Below, in pieces: positions 49,269-58,643 of a DNA stretch of 64,000 nt. The stretch is from Kibdelosporangium banguiense. GTDB taxonomy: Bacteria; Actinomycetota; Actinomycetes; Mycobacteriales; Pseudonocardiaceae. The stretch lies in contig NZ_JAGINW010000001.1 of assembly GCF_017876405.1 (NCBI RefSeq), positions 5,097,203 to 5,161,202 of the forward strand. Reading direction: 5' to 3'. Under the pieces are notes generated by a model. It saw nothing but the letters and a program-made list of their open reading frames with translations, had not been told where the DNA came from and searched no databases. How positions within the stretch are numbered: position 1 is the stretch's first letter; each line of letters opens with the position of its first letter. Made by a program: the position numbers and the translations under genes.

Positions 49269-51740
49269 ATGCGCTTCGGGTCCCTGCTCGCATCGACACT
49301 TATCTCCGCTCTTGTCCTGACTCTGGCGCCGGGTGCGGCCGAGGCCGCGCCGCGGGCGGTCAGTGCGCTCGACAAGGGCCCTATCGGCTGGCAGGTCTAT
49401 CGCGATGTCAGCCAGCTCGCCAGGTTGAGACCAGGTGCTGTGTCGCGCCAGTTCTCCAGTTTCGACCGGACCGGCGGCAATGACGACGGGTTCGAAGGCA
49501 CCTATTCGTGTCTGCGCACCACGGCGACGGGGTGCGTGCTGGCCGAACGGGCTGGGCCCGGGCAGATCGACTCGATGTGGTTCACCCGGGACTTCGGCTC
49601 GATGGCGGCCAACGGCCGGATCAAGGTCGAGCTGGACGGCGCTGTTGTCCTGGACCGGCTGCTGCAGGAGGTTGTCGACGGAAAGGCCGGTGCGCCTTAC
49701 CTTTGGCCGCTTGTCGGCAACGGTGAGGATACGTCCGGCGGCGCGGTGATCAAGGTGCCCATGCCGTACCGCGAGTCGATGCGCGTGACGCTGCAAGCGA
49801 ATCCGCGTTTCTACCACGTGAGCTTCCGCGACTTCGCGGACGCCGACGGCGTGCAGACCTTCAACCCCGCCGACCAGGCGCTCGACGTGATCGCCAAACT
49901 TCGGGCGCACGGCATTCGCGACCCCAAGGGCGTTGCTGCCCAGCAGTTGCCGGTAGCCACGGGTTCGATCGCCACTGGTGCTTCGAAGAACGTGGCCACG
50001 ATGGCGGGTTCGGGGTGGATCAGCCAGCTGCGGGTCAAGGTGCCGCAGATCCTCAGCAGTCCCCGGGTCGGCGACGACGGCCGGGCGTTCGCGATCGGCG
50101 GGTCGTCCACGTTCAAGGTGGCGATCGATCCGGCCAACCAGGGCGTGCGGATCACTCGGCGCTATGACCCGCAGGTGGGCAACCAGCGGGCGCGCTTGTC
50201 CGTCGACGGCACCCAAGTCGGGTTCTGGGAGAGCGGTGCCCGGATTTCGACTGGTCAGTGGCGCGACCAGACGATCATGGTGCCGCCCGCGCTGACCGCG
50301 GGCCGCGCGTCGCTGACCGTGCTGAACGAGTACCTTTCGTCTGATTTGGACGTCAACGAGTTCCGGTACGACATCCACAGCGATGTCGGCGGGGACTGGC
50401 GCCGGACCGACGTGATGGACGTCGGCCCGAATCATCCCGGCGACGAGCAGGCACACGGGTACACCATCCGCGGCCTGAACTGGCAGGGCTTTCGGGTGTT
50501 CCGGTACCCGGTCGCGACCGCCGACGTGACCCGGTCCGACGCTCTGCTGGCCGGCGTCCGGGTGGTGATCTCGTTTGACGGCAAGACAGGGGTGGACGCA
50601 CCGCTCGGTGAGTTCTTCGGTTCGGGACTCGGCGAGTACGACACGCGTTCTCTGATGTCGTCCATCGACACCGCACCTGACGGCTGGTACACGTCCTGGT
50701 GGCCGATGCCGTACAGCCGTAATGCGACCGTGGTGCTGGTGAACGAGAGCGGCATCGCGCTCGGCGATGTGACCGTGGAAACCGAACACATCGACGATCC
50801 CGCGGTCGCCCCGGCGCTGCAGGCAGGCCGGCTCGGCTACTTCCGGGCCACCAAGCAGGCCGGGAACACCGTGCCCGGCCGGGATTTCACCTTCCTGGAG
50901 ACCAGCGGGCGCGGCGTCTACTACGGCGTCACCCACTCCATGCGCGGCGACATCCCCAACGGCAACATGCGGCTCTACCTGGAAGGAGATGAACGGGTCT
51001 ACGTCGACGGCGCGGCCACGCCGACGATCTACGGCACCGGGACCGAGGACTTCTACGAGTCCGGCTGGTACTTCCGCGACGGCATCACGTACTCCATGCC
51101 GCTCGCCGGAAACCCGGCGTGGGAGTTGAACGCCGACGGGTGCGCGCATGACTGCACCGGGGCATACCGGCTGATGGTCGGTGAGGCCGTGTCGTTCTCT
51201 TCCAGCCTGCGGTTCGACATTCAGCATGGACCTGTCAACGACGCGCCGGCCAACTACAGTTCGACGTCCTACTGGTACAGCCAGGCGCAGCCGGCCATAT
51301 CGGAGACAGACGTTCTTGACGTGACCGACGACGCCAGCCGCGCGGCACACAGCTACCAGGCGACAGGCGAGACGCGACGGACGCTGCAGTCGACTTTCGA
51401 AGGCAAGGACGATCGAGTCGTTGTCACGGACGGTGTCGCCGTCACCACGGGAGCGATCACGTTCAACGCCAGGCTGGGCCCGGGCAGTACCGGCGCGCGG
51501 CTGCTGCGGATGGGCGATCAGAACGAGAGCTACCAGCAGGCAAGCGTTTTCGTCGACAGTGTTCTGATCGGTAATTGGCTGCAGCCACTGGGCAACACGT
51601 CGTCACGCTGGCTGGAGGATTCGTTCGAGCTGCCGGAGAGCATGGTGGCAGGCAAGACTTCGGTGAGTATCCAGATTGTGCCGGCTGGTCCGCCGGCTTG
51701 GACGGCTGCCCGGTACCGGATGCTGACCAAGACCGTGTGA
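49269..51740 (+). CDS. Secreted glycoside hydrolase family 172 (DUF2961) enzyme
   Basis: An 823-residue secreted protein: signal peptide (MRFGSLLASTLISALVLTLAPG), then the DUF2961/GH172 jelly-roll catalytic domain (about 35-420; motifs AGPGQIDSMWFTRDFG, SFDRTGGNDDG), and C-terminal beta domains (YIDGAATPTIYGTGTEDFYESGW region). Characterised GH172 enzymes are exo-alpha-D-arabinofuranosidases, alpha-D-fructofuranosidases or difructose anhydride enzymes. AGGAGG sits 5 bases before ATG 49269. Its place between a CUT2 importer and an aldose isomerase suggests that it releases the sugar taken up. Exact substrate unknown. Confidence 0.88.
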   Translation: MRFGSLLASTLISALVLTLAPGAAEAAPRAVSALDKGPIGWQVYRDVSQLARLRPGAVSRQFSSFDRTGGNDDGFEGTYSCLRTTATGCVLAERAGPGQIDSMWFTRDFGSMAANGRIKVELDGAVVLDRLLQEVVDGKAGAPYLWPLVGNGEDTSGGAVIKVPMPYRESMRVTLQANPRFYHVSFRDFADADGVQTFNPADQALDVIAKLRAHGIRDPKGVAAQQLPVATGSIATGASKNVATMAGSGWISQLRVKVPQILSSPRVGDDGRAFAIGGSSTFKVAIDPANQGVRITRRYDPQVGNQRARLSVDGTQVGFWESGARISTGQWRDQTIMVPPALTAGRASLTVLNEYLSSDLDVNEFRYDIHSDVGGDWRRTDVMDVGPNHPGDEQAHGYTIRGLNWQGFRVFRYPVATADVTRSDALLAGVRVVISFDGKTGVDAPLGEFFGSGLGEYDTRSLMSSIDTAPDGWYTSWWPMPYSRNATVVLVNESGIALGDVTVETEHIDDPAVAPALQAGRLGYFRATKQAGNTVPGRDFTFLETSGRGVYYGVTHSMRGDIPNGNMRLYLEGDERVYVDGAATPTIYGTGTEDFYESGWYFRDGITYSMPLAGNPAWELNADGCAHDCTGAYRLMVGEAVSFSSSLRFDIQHGPVNDAPANYSSTSYWYSQAQPAISETDVLDVTDDASRAAHSYQATGETRRTLQSTFEGKDDRVVVTDGVAVTTGAITFNARLGPGSTGARLLRMGDQNESYQQASVFVDSVLIGNWLQPLGNTSSRWLEDSFELPESMVAGKTSVSIQIVPAGPPAWTAARYRMLTKTV

Positions 51741-51745
51741 CAGCC

Positions 51746-51780
51746 GCGGTGAAGGTCACCTGCCTGGTGGCCTTCACCGC
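51746..51780. terminator. Bidirectional terminator between GH172 and lacI-type gene
   Basis: GCGGTGAAGGTCACC pairs with GGTGGCCTTCACCGC (15-bp stem, one U-G wobble) around TGCCT. It starts 6 bases after the GH172 stop and covers the last bases of the convergent regulator gene. Confidence 0.8.
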
Positions 51781-52772
51781 TTGCGGGTCGAACTGCCCCG
51801 AGTGATCAAGTTGGCGCGGAGGGTAGTCGTGGTGAAGGTGCGTGTGCTGTCCGCGATGCGTGCCATGAGCAGTTCGGCCGCGACTTTGCCGATGTCATAG
51901 GCAGGTTGCGACACGACCGAGAGAGGAGGGTTGACCAGCGGTGCCCACGGGGCGTCGTCGAACGCGACCACGCCGACGTCCTCGCCGAGCCTGAGGTCTA
52001 GTTCGGACAGTGCCTCCAGCACCCCGATGGCCATCGTGCTGTTGGCCACGAGCAAAGCGTCCGGACGTTCGTCTTGGGTCAGCAGGTCGATGGTGGCGTC
52101 ACGGGCGCCGTCGGCACGGTACGCGGTGCGGCGGACAAACTTGGCTGAATAGCGCCGTTTTGCCGCCCGCGTGGCGTCCTTGTAGCCGGCGAGACGATCG
52201 TCGGCCGTGGGTATACCGATCGGGCCGGTGATGCAGCCGACCTGGTCATAGCCTTGCGAGATCAGATGGGCGGTCGCTTCTTTGGCTGCTTGCTTGGTAT
52301 CCACCAGTACCATGTCGGCCGACGCGTCCGGCAGGTGGCGGTCCACCGCGACCAGCGGGGTCCCGCGTGTGGTCAGCGCGTCTACATTGGTCGCTGTCCC
52401 TGTTGGGGAGAGCACGACGCCCGCCACCCGCTCCTGGATCGCCACGTCGATGTAACGCCGCTCCTTGTCCGGATTCTCGTCGGCGTTGCACAGCACCACG
52501 GAATACCCCACTGCTTGTGCGACATCCTCGACACCGCGCGCAATCGATGTGAAGAACGGGTTCTCCACGTCGGAGATGATCAAGGCCAGTACCGCGGTCT
52601 CCTGGCGGCGCAGGTTGCGGGCCGGGCCGTTGGGCTGATAGCCCAGCTCAGCGGCTGCCGACAGCACCCGCGCGGCCAGTATCGGGTCTACTGTGGACTT
52701 GCCGTTCAGGGCCCGGGACGCGGTCGCCGTGGAGACTCCTGCCTTGGTCGCCACGTCATTGATGGTCGCCAC
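51774..52772 (-). CDS. LacI-family transcriptional regulator of the carbohydrate locus
   Basis: A 332-residue LacI protein: HTH and hinge MATINDVATKAGVSTATASR followed by ALNGKSTVDPILAARVLSAAAELGYQPNG, then a periplasmic-binding-like sensor (FTSIARGVEDVAQAVGYSVVLCN in part, GCITGPIGIPTADDRLAGYK). It is divergent from the isomerase, whose promoter carries the palindrome GAGTAATCGATTACTC; a two-mismatch copy lies before the importer operon. It is the natural repressor of both, released by the imported sugar or a derivative. Effector inferred, not seen. Confidence 0.9.
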   Translation of the reverse strand: MATINDVATKAGVSTATASRALNGKSTVDPILAARVLSAAAELGYQPNGPARNLRRQETAVLALIISDVENPFFTSIARGVEDVAQAVGYSVVLCNADENPDKERRYIDVAIQERVAGVVLSPTGTATNVDALTTRGTPLVAVDRHLPDASADMVLVDTKQAAKEATAHLISQGYDQVGCITGPIGIPTADDRLAGYKDATRAAKRRYSAKFVRRTAYRADGARDATIDLLTQDERPDALLVANSTMAIGVLEALSELDLRLGEDVGVVAFDDAPWAPLVNPPLSVVSQPAYDIGKVAAELLMARIADSTRTFTTTTLRANLITRGSSTRKR

Positions 52773-52851
52773 AACCCACCGGCCTCACTCGAGTTGGAAC
52801 CAGAATACCCACTGCGGCACGTCATGACGGCATCCCCCGAGCCGCACCATG

Positions 52852-52880
52852 TTGACACTACTCCGGCTGGAGAATAGCGT
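52852..52880 (+). promoter_or_regulatory. Promoter of the isomerase gene
   Basis: TTGACA (52852-52857), 17-base spacer, TAGCGT (52875-52880). Identical in hexamers and spacing to the importer promoter at 45177-45205. Confidence 0.8.
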
Positions 52881-52883
52881 CAT

Positions 52884-52899
52884 GAGTAATCGATTACTC
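52884..52899. promoter_or_regulatory. LacI-type operator of the isomerase gene
   Basis: GAGTAATCGATTACTC is a perfect 16-bp palindrome (18 with flanking bases excluded), four bases past the -10, over the expected transcription start. The importer operon has a near copy at the same offset. Confidence 0.85.
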
Positions 52900-52938
52900 G
52901 ACTCTAGGGCAGTGTCGCCCGAACGTGTTGGAGGATTC

Positions 52939-54351
52939 GTGGCCCGGATCGGTGTGATCAGCATTTCCGACGGCCGAGACTACGTACACGGCGGGATCGC
53001 CGGTTTCATCCGTACCGCTGAGGACAAACTCGCCGACCGGCTCGGCGCGGCCGGGCACACGGTGATCCGCGGCAGCGCCCCGGTCAGTACCAACACGCTG
53101 GCCACCTCCGTCGCACGGGAAGTCGCGGCGGTGGGCGTGGATCTGACTGTGCTGCACTATGCCGTCTGGGCCTTCCCGCATTTCACGATGCTGGCCGCTG
53201 GGTCGCTGCCCGGCCCGTTGTTGCTGCTGTCCAACGTTGATCCGGTCCAGCCCGGCATGGTGGGCATGCTCGCCGCCGGTGGCGCTCTGGACCAGATTGG
53301 ACGCGAGCACATCCGCCTGTGGGGTGACCCGGACTCGGCTGAGCTGATCATCCAGATCGGCGTGCACGCCAAGGCCGCCGCCGCGGTCGCGAGCCTGCGC
53401 GGCGCCACCTTCGGTCGGATCGGAGGCCGGCCGATGGGGATGAACACCGCGGTGGCCAACACGGATCAGTGGCAACGGCAGTTCGGTATCGACGTCGAGG
53501 AGATCGACCAGTGGGAGATCGTCCGGCGTGCCGAACTCGCCGACGCCGGGGAGAAAGTCAAGGCGCGGGAGTGGTTGGAGCAGCATGCAAACGTTCACTA
53601 CGACGGCGAGAAGCTCACGCCCGCGTTGCTCGAACGGCAGATCGGCTCCTACATGGCGATGCGCGAGCTGATCGACGAGTGGAACCTGGACTTCACCGGG
53701 ATCAAGGGGCAGCCGGAGCTGACGCAGTACTTCGCCACGATGGACATAGCAGAGGCGTTGCTGAACGATCCGTACGACTGGAACGGTCCGAAAGAGTCTC
53801 ATGTCTGCGCGACCGAGGCGGACATGGACGGAGCGTTGACGATGCAACTATTCAAGCAGATTGCCCATACGCCGGTACTGTTCGCGGACGTCCGGCACTA
53901 CCACAGCGACCGGGACATCTGGGACCTGTGCAACTCCGGGCAGCACGCAACCTGGTTCGCCGCCCGCAGCGACGACCCAGCCGAGAACCTCGCGCGGGTA
54001 CACCTATATCCAGAGGTGTTCTTCTTCCCAGCGGGAGGCGCGTCCGTGCACCACCTGGCAGCGCCGGGCGAGATGACCCTGGGCCGCCTGACCCGTAAAG
54101 ACGGCGCATACAGGATGCAACTGATGCTGGGCTCGTTCGAGTCATACGACGAGGACACCAATCAGGCCCTGATGAAACAGTCGACTTTTGAATGGCCGCA
54201 CGCCTTCGCCAGGCTTGACGCACCGGCCGAGATGTTCCTGTCCAGGTTCGGTGCCAACCACATCCACGCCATACCTGGTGATCACCGTGCGACTGTGCGC
54301 ACAGCCTGCTCCCTGCTGGGCGTCACTCTCGACGAGTTCACGCGGGCCTGA
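52939..54351 (+). CDS. L-fucose/D-arabinose isomerase-family protein
   Basis: A 470-residue protein of the L-fucose/L-arabinose isomerase superfamily: N-terminal Rossmann-like IGVISISDGRDYVHGG, DLTVLHYAVWAFPHFTM and the middle GRPMGMNTAVANTDQWQRQFG; C-terminal metal-site region CATEADMDGALTMQLFK and NSGQHATWFAARSDD (partly shown), with GGASVHHLAAPGEMTLGRLTR. L-fucose isomerases also convert D-arabinose to D-ribulose. GTG 52939 has GGAGG four bases upstream. It sits under the same promoter-operator layout as the importer, so it probably isomerises the imported sugar. Confidence 0.85.
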   Translation: MARIGVISISDGRDYVHGGIAGFIRTAEDKLADRLGAAGHTVIRGSAPVSTNTLATSVAREVAAVGVDLTVLHYAVWAFPHFTMLAAGSLPGPLLLLSNVDPVQPGMVGMLAAGGALDQIGREHIRLWGDPDSAELIIQIGVHAKAAAAVASLRGATFGRIGGRPMGMNTAVANTDQWQRQFGIDVEEIDQWEIVRRAELADAGEKVKAREWLEQHANVHYDGEKLTPALLERQIGSYMAMRELIDEWNLDFTGIKGQPELTQYFATMDIAEALLNDPYDWNGPKESHVCATEADMDGALTMQLFKQIAHTPVLFADVRHYHSDRDIWDLCNSGQHATWFAARSDDPAENLARVHLYPEVFFFPAGGASVHHLAAPGEMTLGRLTRKDGAYRMQLMLGSFESYDEDTNQALMKQSTFEWPHAFARLDAPAEMFLSRFGANHIHAIPGDHRATVRTACSLLGVTLDEFTRA

Positions 54352-54982
54352 CGCGCTTGTTGGTAAGGACATCAGGAAGGTGTCCTGGCGAAGTCTGCAA
54401 GGGACGGTCGTAGCTTGCCTCCAGATGCCTCGGGCAATTCGATCCTGTGTGGAGTGGACACTCGCGCCACCGAGGACTGCGCTGCCGGCCCAGGCTGAAC
54501 TCACGCCCGTCGCCGTGAACCACTCATGGCGTGCAGCCAGACTTTTACTCACTGGCCGCCGGGATAGCGACCTCCGGCGCGGTCACCGACGGGAGCCGGA
54601 TGCTGTTCCAGGGGGTTCGTTCGCGTTCTGGCTATCGGCCGCCAAACCCGTGCCGACCGGCAGCAAAGGCCTGCTTACGCTGCCCTGCTTCGCAGGCAAG
54701 CGAACCCCGAGCCTTGACCCGAATGCCAGAGGGGACCATCACACGTCTGACGCTCAGTCACAGCCAAGCCGGACTCTGGACCCGGATCGTCCCGGGTGAC
54801 CGGACTCCAGCAGCAACTCCCTCGGAAACCAACGACGTCTGCACGAAATGAAAGCTGCTACCTGGACTGTGGCCGTCTGCGAGCCAGTAGTCGTTTGATC
54901 AGCCCGCGGCTGTCGACCGGTCGCGCGAGCAGCCGATGCTCGTGGACGTCCCGGGAAAACTGGGCTCCGCCTGGCTGGGATA
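54352..54982. other. Gene-poor stretch after the isomerase
   Basis: No open frame here has a recognisable domain on either strand, and codon use looks non-coding. A weak hairpin AGGACA-N9-TGTCCT lies at about 54375-54395 and could end the isomerase transcript. With the PKS remnant and a short membrane ORF downstream, this looks like decayed sequence. Confidence 0.5.
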
Positions 54983-55105
54983 GTGGCCGCGGTGCTGCTG
55001 CTGGCCGAGAATCTGGTGAACTGGCGGGCAGGCAAGAAATGGGCGGCGCTGTGGTCGACCTTGTTCGTGATGGTCGTGGTTCTGATATTGGTCGTCCTTC
55101 CGTAG
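54983..55105 (+). CDS. Possible 40-residue membrane peptide
   Basis: GTG 54983 opens a 40-codon frame encoding a Trp-containing amphipathic start (LAENLVNWRAGKKWAALW) and a strongly hydrophobic end (LFVMVVVLILVVLP). It could be a small membrane protein or the C-terminal relic of a larger membrane gene; the frame upstream is open but shows no recognisable protein. Given the neighbouring PKS fragment, a relic is at least as likely. Confidence 0.25.
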   Translation: MAAVLLLAENLVNWRAGKKWAALWSTLFVMVVVLILVVLP

Positions 55106-55143
55106 CTGTGGGTTCGATGCGGGCCAGATGCTGTCAGTTCAGT

Positions 55144-55215
55144 GCAGACGCCGCCGAGTTCGACGGCGACTTCTTCGGCATCGCGCCACGGGAGGCGGCC
55201 GCCATGGACCCGCAG
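55144..55215 (+). pseudogene. Remnant of a type I polyketide synthase ketosynthase domain
   Basis: Twenty-four codons read ADAAEFDGDFFGIAPREAAA then MDPQ, an almost exact match to the KS N-terminal motif DAAEFDADFFGISPREA..AMDPQ of modular polyketide synthases. The frame leaves the KS pattern right after MDPQ, and no other PKS sequence is visible. It lies between the gene-poor stretch and the NO synthase. I take it as a fragment left by deletion or recombination of a PKS gene. Confidence 0.75.
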
Positions 55216-55243
55216 GTTGGCTTGCTTTGTTGGTGGATGGTTG

Positions 55244-56506
55244 TCAGCGGAGGTATGTCCAGGGGCAGGCGGTCTGGGTGAGGGTGGGGGATTCGGTTTG
55301 GGTGCGGGCGGTTTGGGGTGGGGCGCCATGGGTGGCGCGGTGGGCGGAAGAGTCGTCGAGGAGGAATTCGGGGCGTAAGTGGTCGGTGTCGTAGTAGCGG
55401 TGGAAGACGGGGGTCTGGGAGGGCGACATGGGCGGGACGATCCAGCTCCAGTCGGCGGGGCAGGTGCGGCCGGCGCGTTGTTCCTTTTCCAGGTGTTTGA
55501 TGAAGCGGTCGGATTCGGTGTGGTGGTCGGTGATGGTGACGCCGGCTGCCGCGTAGGAGTGCAGGACGGCACGATTGAGTTCGACGAGGGCGCGGTCGCG
55601 CCAGAGGGTGGTGGCGTTGCTTGTGTCGAGGTCGAGGCGGCGGGCTATCTCGGGCAGCAGGTCGTAGCGTTCGGTGTCGGCGAGGTTGCGGGCGCCGATC
55701 TCGGTGCCCATGTACCAGCCGTTGAACGGGGCGGCGGGGTAGGAGACGCCGCCGATGACCATGCGCATGTTGCTGATGGCGGGCACGGCGTGCCAGCGCA
55801 GGCCGAGTTCGGCCAGCCAAGGCAGATCAGGATGCGTGATGGGGACTTCCTGCACCGCGTCGGAAGGCAACTCGTACAGCCGGGGACCTGACTCGGCGGT
55901 CTCGATGACCACGGGCAGGACATCGAAGGCGCCGTGCGGCTCGGCCGGGCGCCAGCCGAGTTTCGTTACCGAGTCGGTGAAGCCCAGGTATCGGGGATCG
56001 CCGATCACACTCCCGTCTTCTTGTGGGTACGCCGCATAGCGAATCAGTTGCTCGTTCCAGATGCGCGGAGCAGGCCTGCCGGGGCCCTCCGGGGCGAAGA
56101 CCGACATCAGGGGCCGGATCTTGCCGCCGTTCCACGCCTGCCGAAGGTGCTGTACGCACTGTTCGGCCACGTCATCAGCGGTGCGCACGGCCCGCAGGTC
56201 GCGGACACGCAGGCTCCGCCAGTACAGGCGACCGATGCAGCGTGCGCTGTTGCGCCACGCCACCTGGGCGCCGAAAGTCAGCTCGGCAGTGGTGTGCTGG
56301 TAGGTGCCGGTCAGGTCGATCTCCGCGTGCACCCAGGCCACACGCCGGTCGACGTCACCGGCGTCCGGGTGCTCCGCGTGGAACAGCCTGACGAACTCCT
56401 CGGCTTGGCCAGGGTCCACCGGTTCGTCCGGTGGCGGCGGTGGACTGGGAGCCAGAAGATGATCGGATGGCTGCCAGGTACCGGGTCTGTCGCCGCTGAC
56501 GATCAC
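55244..56506 (-). CDS. nos: Nitric oxide synthase oxygenase
   Basis: A 420-residue bacterial NOS oxygenase. Heme ligand Cys is in AWRNSARCIGRLYW, the substrate channel has PFNGWYMGTEIGARNLAD (partly shown) with a conserved Glu for arginine, and WSWIVPPMSPSQTPVFH is the C-terminal pterin region. It oxidises L-arginine to citrulline and NO with an external reductase; no reductase gene is nearby. C-terminal 35 residues are Thr/Pro-rich and probably disordered. GTG 56506 is chosen; a TTG at 56542 is an alternative. Streptomyces use such enzymes for development and nitration. Confidence 0.93.
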   Translation of the reverse strand: MIVSGDRPGTWQPSDHLLAPSPPPPPDEPVDPGQAEEFVRLFHAEHPDAGDVDRRVAWVHAEIDLTGTYQHTTAELTFGAQVAWRNSARCIGRLYWRSLRVRDLRAVRTADDVAEQCVQHLRQAWNGGKIRPLMSVFAPEGPGRPAPRIWNEQLIRYAAYPQEDGSVIGDPRYLGFTDSVTKLGWRPAEPHGAFDVLPVVIETAESGPRLYELPSDAVQEVPITHPDLPWLAELGLRWHAVPAISNMRMVIGGVSYPAAPFNGWYMGTEIGARNLADTERYDLLPEIARRLDLDTSNATTLWRDRALVELNRAVLHSYAAAGVTITDHHTESDRFIKHLEKEQRAGRTCPADWSWIVPPMSPSQTPVFHRYYDTDHLRPEFLLDDSSAHRATHGAPPQTARTQTESPTLTQTACPWTYLR

Positions 56507-56573
56507 GGGCCGAAATCTAACCGTTATCGATGTCAGCGGCAACGCATTCCGGCGCTGTCACCGTCTTGTGTGT

Positions 56574-58625
56574 ATGGCAGGCAGAGCGGGACTACCGAGA
56601 GTTGATACGCGCAGGATCGTTGCTGGTGGGGCGATTGCGATCGCCATTGGTGCGGCGGCCGCCGCGGCGCCGGCAAGTCTGACCATGCAACCAGTGGATG
56701 TGGTTATTGACACACCGTCCGGTGCGATCTCGCTTGTGTCGTTCAACTCCTGCGAGACCGCTCTGAACGGTTTCAGGCGGGCCGCGATGCCGTACGTCGG
56801 ACTGTATGGGTTCAGTGGCCCGTCCTACATGGCAACGGACTCCCGCAGCGGTGGCATCGCACTGGACGCCGTGCCTGCCGCGCCGATGGCTGCCGGAGCG
56901 CCTCAGCAACAGAGCGGGAAGGCCGCCGCCGGGCAAAGCGAAAGCGCGGCCGGCCAGGGCACTCGCCAGACACCCGGCCATTCCACCACCAACACTCATG
57001 AGGCCGGTGTGGACGAGCCGGACATCGTGAAGACCGATGGCAGAAGGCTGGTGTCGATCGCCGACGGACGGCTCAAAGTCGTCGATGTGGCCTCCCGCAA
57101 GGTGACAGGCACCCTCGACGTGCCCGATGTGTATGTGTCGAACATGCTCATCTCCGGCGACCGCGCCCTGCTTGTGACCAACCAGAGCAATGCCATCGTC
57201 TACGACATGCCGATGCCGCCTGGCCGTGGCAAGCCCATGCCGGGCATGCCGCTCGGTATGGGGTCGAAACTGCTGCTCGTCGATCTCGTTGGTACGCCTC
57301 GGATCCTGGGTAGCCTGGCGGTTGACGGCGGATACGTGGACGCACGCCAGATCGGTAGTGTGGCCCGGGTTGTCGTGCGCAGTCAGCCGAAGCTGAAGTT
57401 CGCCTATCCCGACGGGACACGGACACCCGCCTCCTTGCTGAGTGAGAACCGCGAAATCGTGTCGAGTGCGCCGATCGACGACTGGCTGCCCCGCTATCAG
57501 CTCGAACGCGAGGGCGCGAAATCCGAAGGCCGCCTGGTCGACTGCAACCGGATCAGCCACCCCGCGTACTACACGGGTACGGGCATGCTTACCGTGCTCA
57601 CGCTTGACCTGACGCGGGATCTGGGTACCGGTGACCCCGTTTCCGTTGCCGCGGACGGCGATACGGTCTACGGGTCCGGCTCGAGCCTCTACATCGCCGA
57701 TGATCATCAAAGCCGCATGGTCCCGATGACATTCGACCGGACGACCACGCCCGGAATCCCGCGGCTGCCGGACAGGACCCAGATCCACCGGTTCGACATC
57801 GCCGGCTCCGGCCCGCCGAAATACGCCGGCTCGGGCGAGGTCGAAGGCACCCTGCTCAACCAGTTCTCGCTGTCTGAGCACAATGGACATCTCCGGGTCG
57901 CCACGACTGTGGGCCAGCCGGGTGGTCCGAACGCTCCGCAGCAGTCGCACAGCATGGTGACTGTCCTCGCGCGTGGCCCGAACTCGCTGACCGAGGTCGG
58001 CCGCGTGGACGGGCTGGGCAAGGGCGAGCGGATCTACGCGGTCAGATTCTTCGGACCGGTCGGGTACGTGGTCACGTTCCGGCAGGTGGATCCGTTGTAC
58101 ACCCTGGACTTGTCGCAGCCCGCCAAACCGCGCGTGGTCGGCGAGCTGAAGATCACCGGGTACTCGGCCTACCTGCACCCGGTGGGCGAAGGCAAGATTC
58201 TCGGCGTGGGCCAGGAGGCCACCGACCAGGGCAGGCGCCTGGGCTCCCAGGTCTCGTTGTTCGATGTCGCCAACCCGGCGGCGCCGAACCGTCTTGCCCA
58301 GTACCAGATTGAGGGCGGATCGTCCGAGGTGGAGTACGACGCGCACGCCTTCCTGTACTGGCCGGAGCGCAACCTCGTGGTGGTCCCGGTGATGGACACG
58401 AAGATCGCGCGCTCGTTGAACGGCGACTACCAGCAGGCCAACTACGCCCTGGTGCTCAGGATCGACCAGGGCAGGCTCACCGAGGCCGGCCGGATCTCGC
58501 ACACCAACGGCATGATCAGGCGGTCGCTGGTGATCGGCGACGAGTTGTGGACCCTGTCGGACGCCGGGCTGATGGTCAGTGGACTGGACGGGCTGGGACA
58601 GCGGGCTTGGATCGCGTTGCGGTGA
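56574..58625 (+). CDS. Secreted beta-propeller protein (PF09826-like)
   Basis: A 683-residue exported protein: signal anchor (RRIVAGGAIAIAIGAAAAAAP), a Gln/Ala/Gly-rich linker (about 105-140), then NTHEAGVDEPDIVKTDGRRL, the hallmark of the beta-propeller family with C-terminal blades, and long repeats such as LKVVDVASRKVTGTLDVPD. A conserved ending is LWTLSDAGLMVSG. Six or seven blades are expected. Function of the family is unknown; extracellular binding is inferred. ATG 56574 is chosen over GTG 56568. It is divergent from the NO synthase. Confidence 0.8.
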   Translation: MAGRAGLPRVDTRRIVAGGAIAIAIGAAAAAAPASLTMQPVDVVIDTPSGAISLVSFNSCETALNGFRRAAMPYVGLYGFSGPSYMATDSRSGGIALDAVPAAPMAAGAPQQQSGKAAAGQSESAAGQGTRQTPGHSTTNTHEAGVDEPDIVKTDGRRLVSIADGRLKVVDVASRKVTGTLDVPDVYVSNMLISGDRALLVTNQSNAIVYDMPMPPGRGKPMPGMPLGMGSKLLLVDLVGTPRILGSLAVDGGYVDARQIGSVARVVVRSQPKLKFAYPDGTRTPASLLSENREIVSSAPIDDWLPRYQLEREGAKSEGRLVDCNRISHPAYYTGTGMLTVLTLDLTRDLGTGDPVSVAADGDTVYGSGSSLYIADDHQSRMVPMTFDRTTTPGIPRLPDRTQIHRFDIAGSGPPKYAGSGEVEGTLLNQFSLSEHNGHLRVATTVGQPGGPNAPQQSHSMVTVLARGPNSLTEVGRVDGLGKGERIYAVRFFGPVGYVVTFRQVDPLYTLDLSQPAKPRVVGELKITGYSAYLHPVGEGKILGVGQEATDQGRRLGSQVSLFDVANPAAPNRLAQYQIEGGSSEVEYDAHAFLYWPERNLVVVPVMDTKIARSLNGDYQQANYALVLRIDQGRLTEAGRISHTNGMIRRSLVIGDELWTLSDAGLMVSGLDGLGQRAWIALR

Positions 58626-58643
58626 GTGGCGCATGCCTCCACG

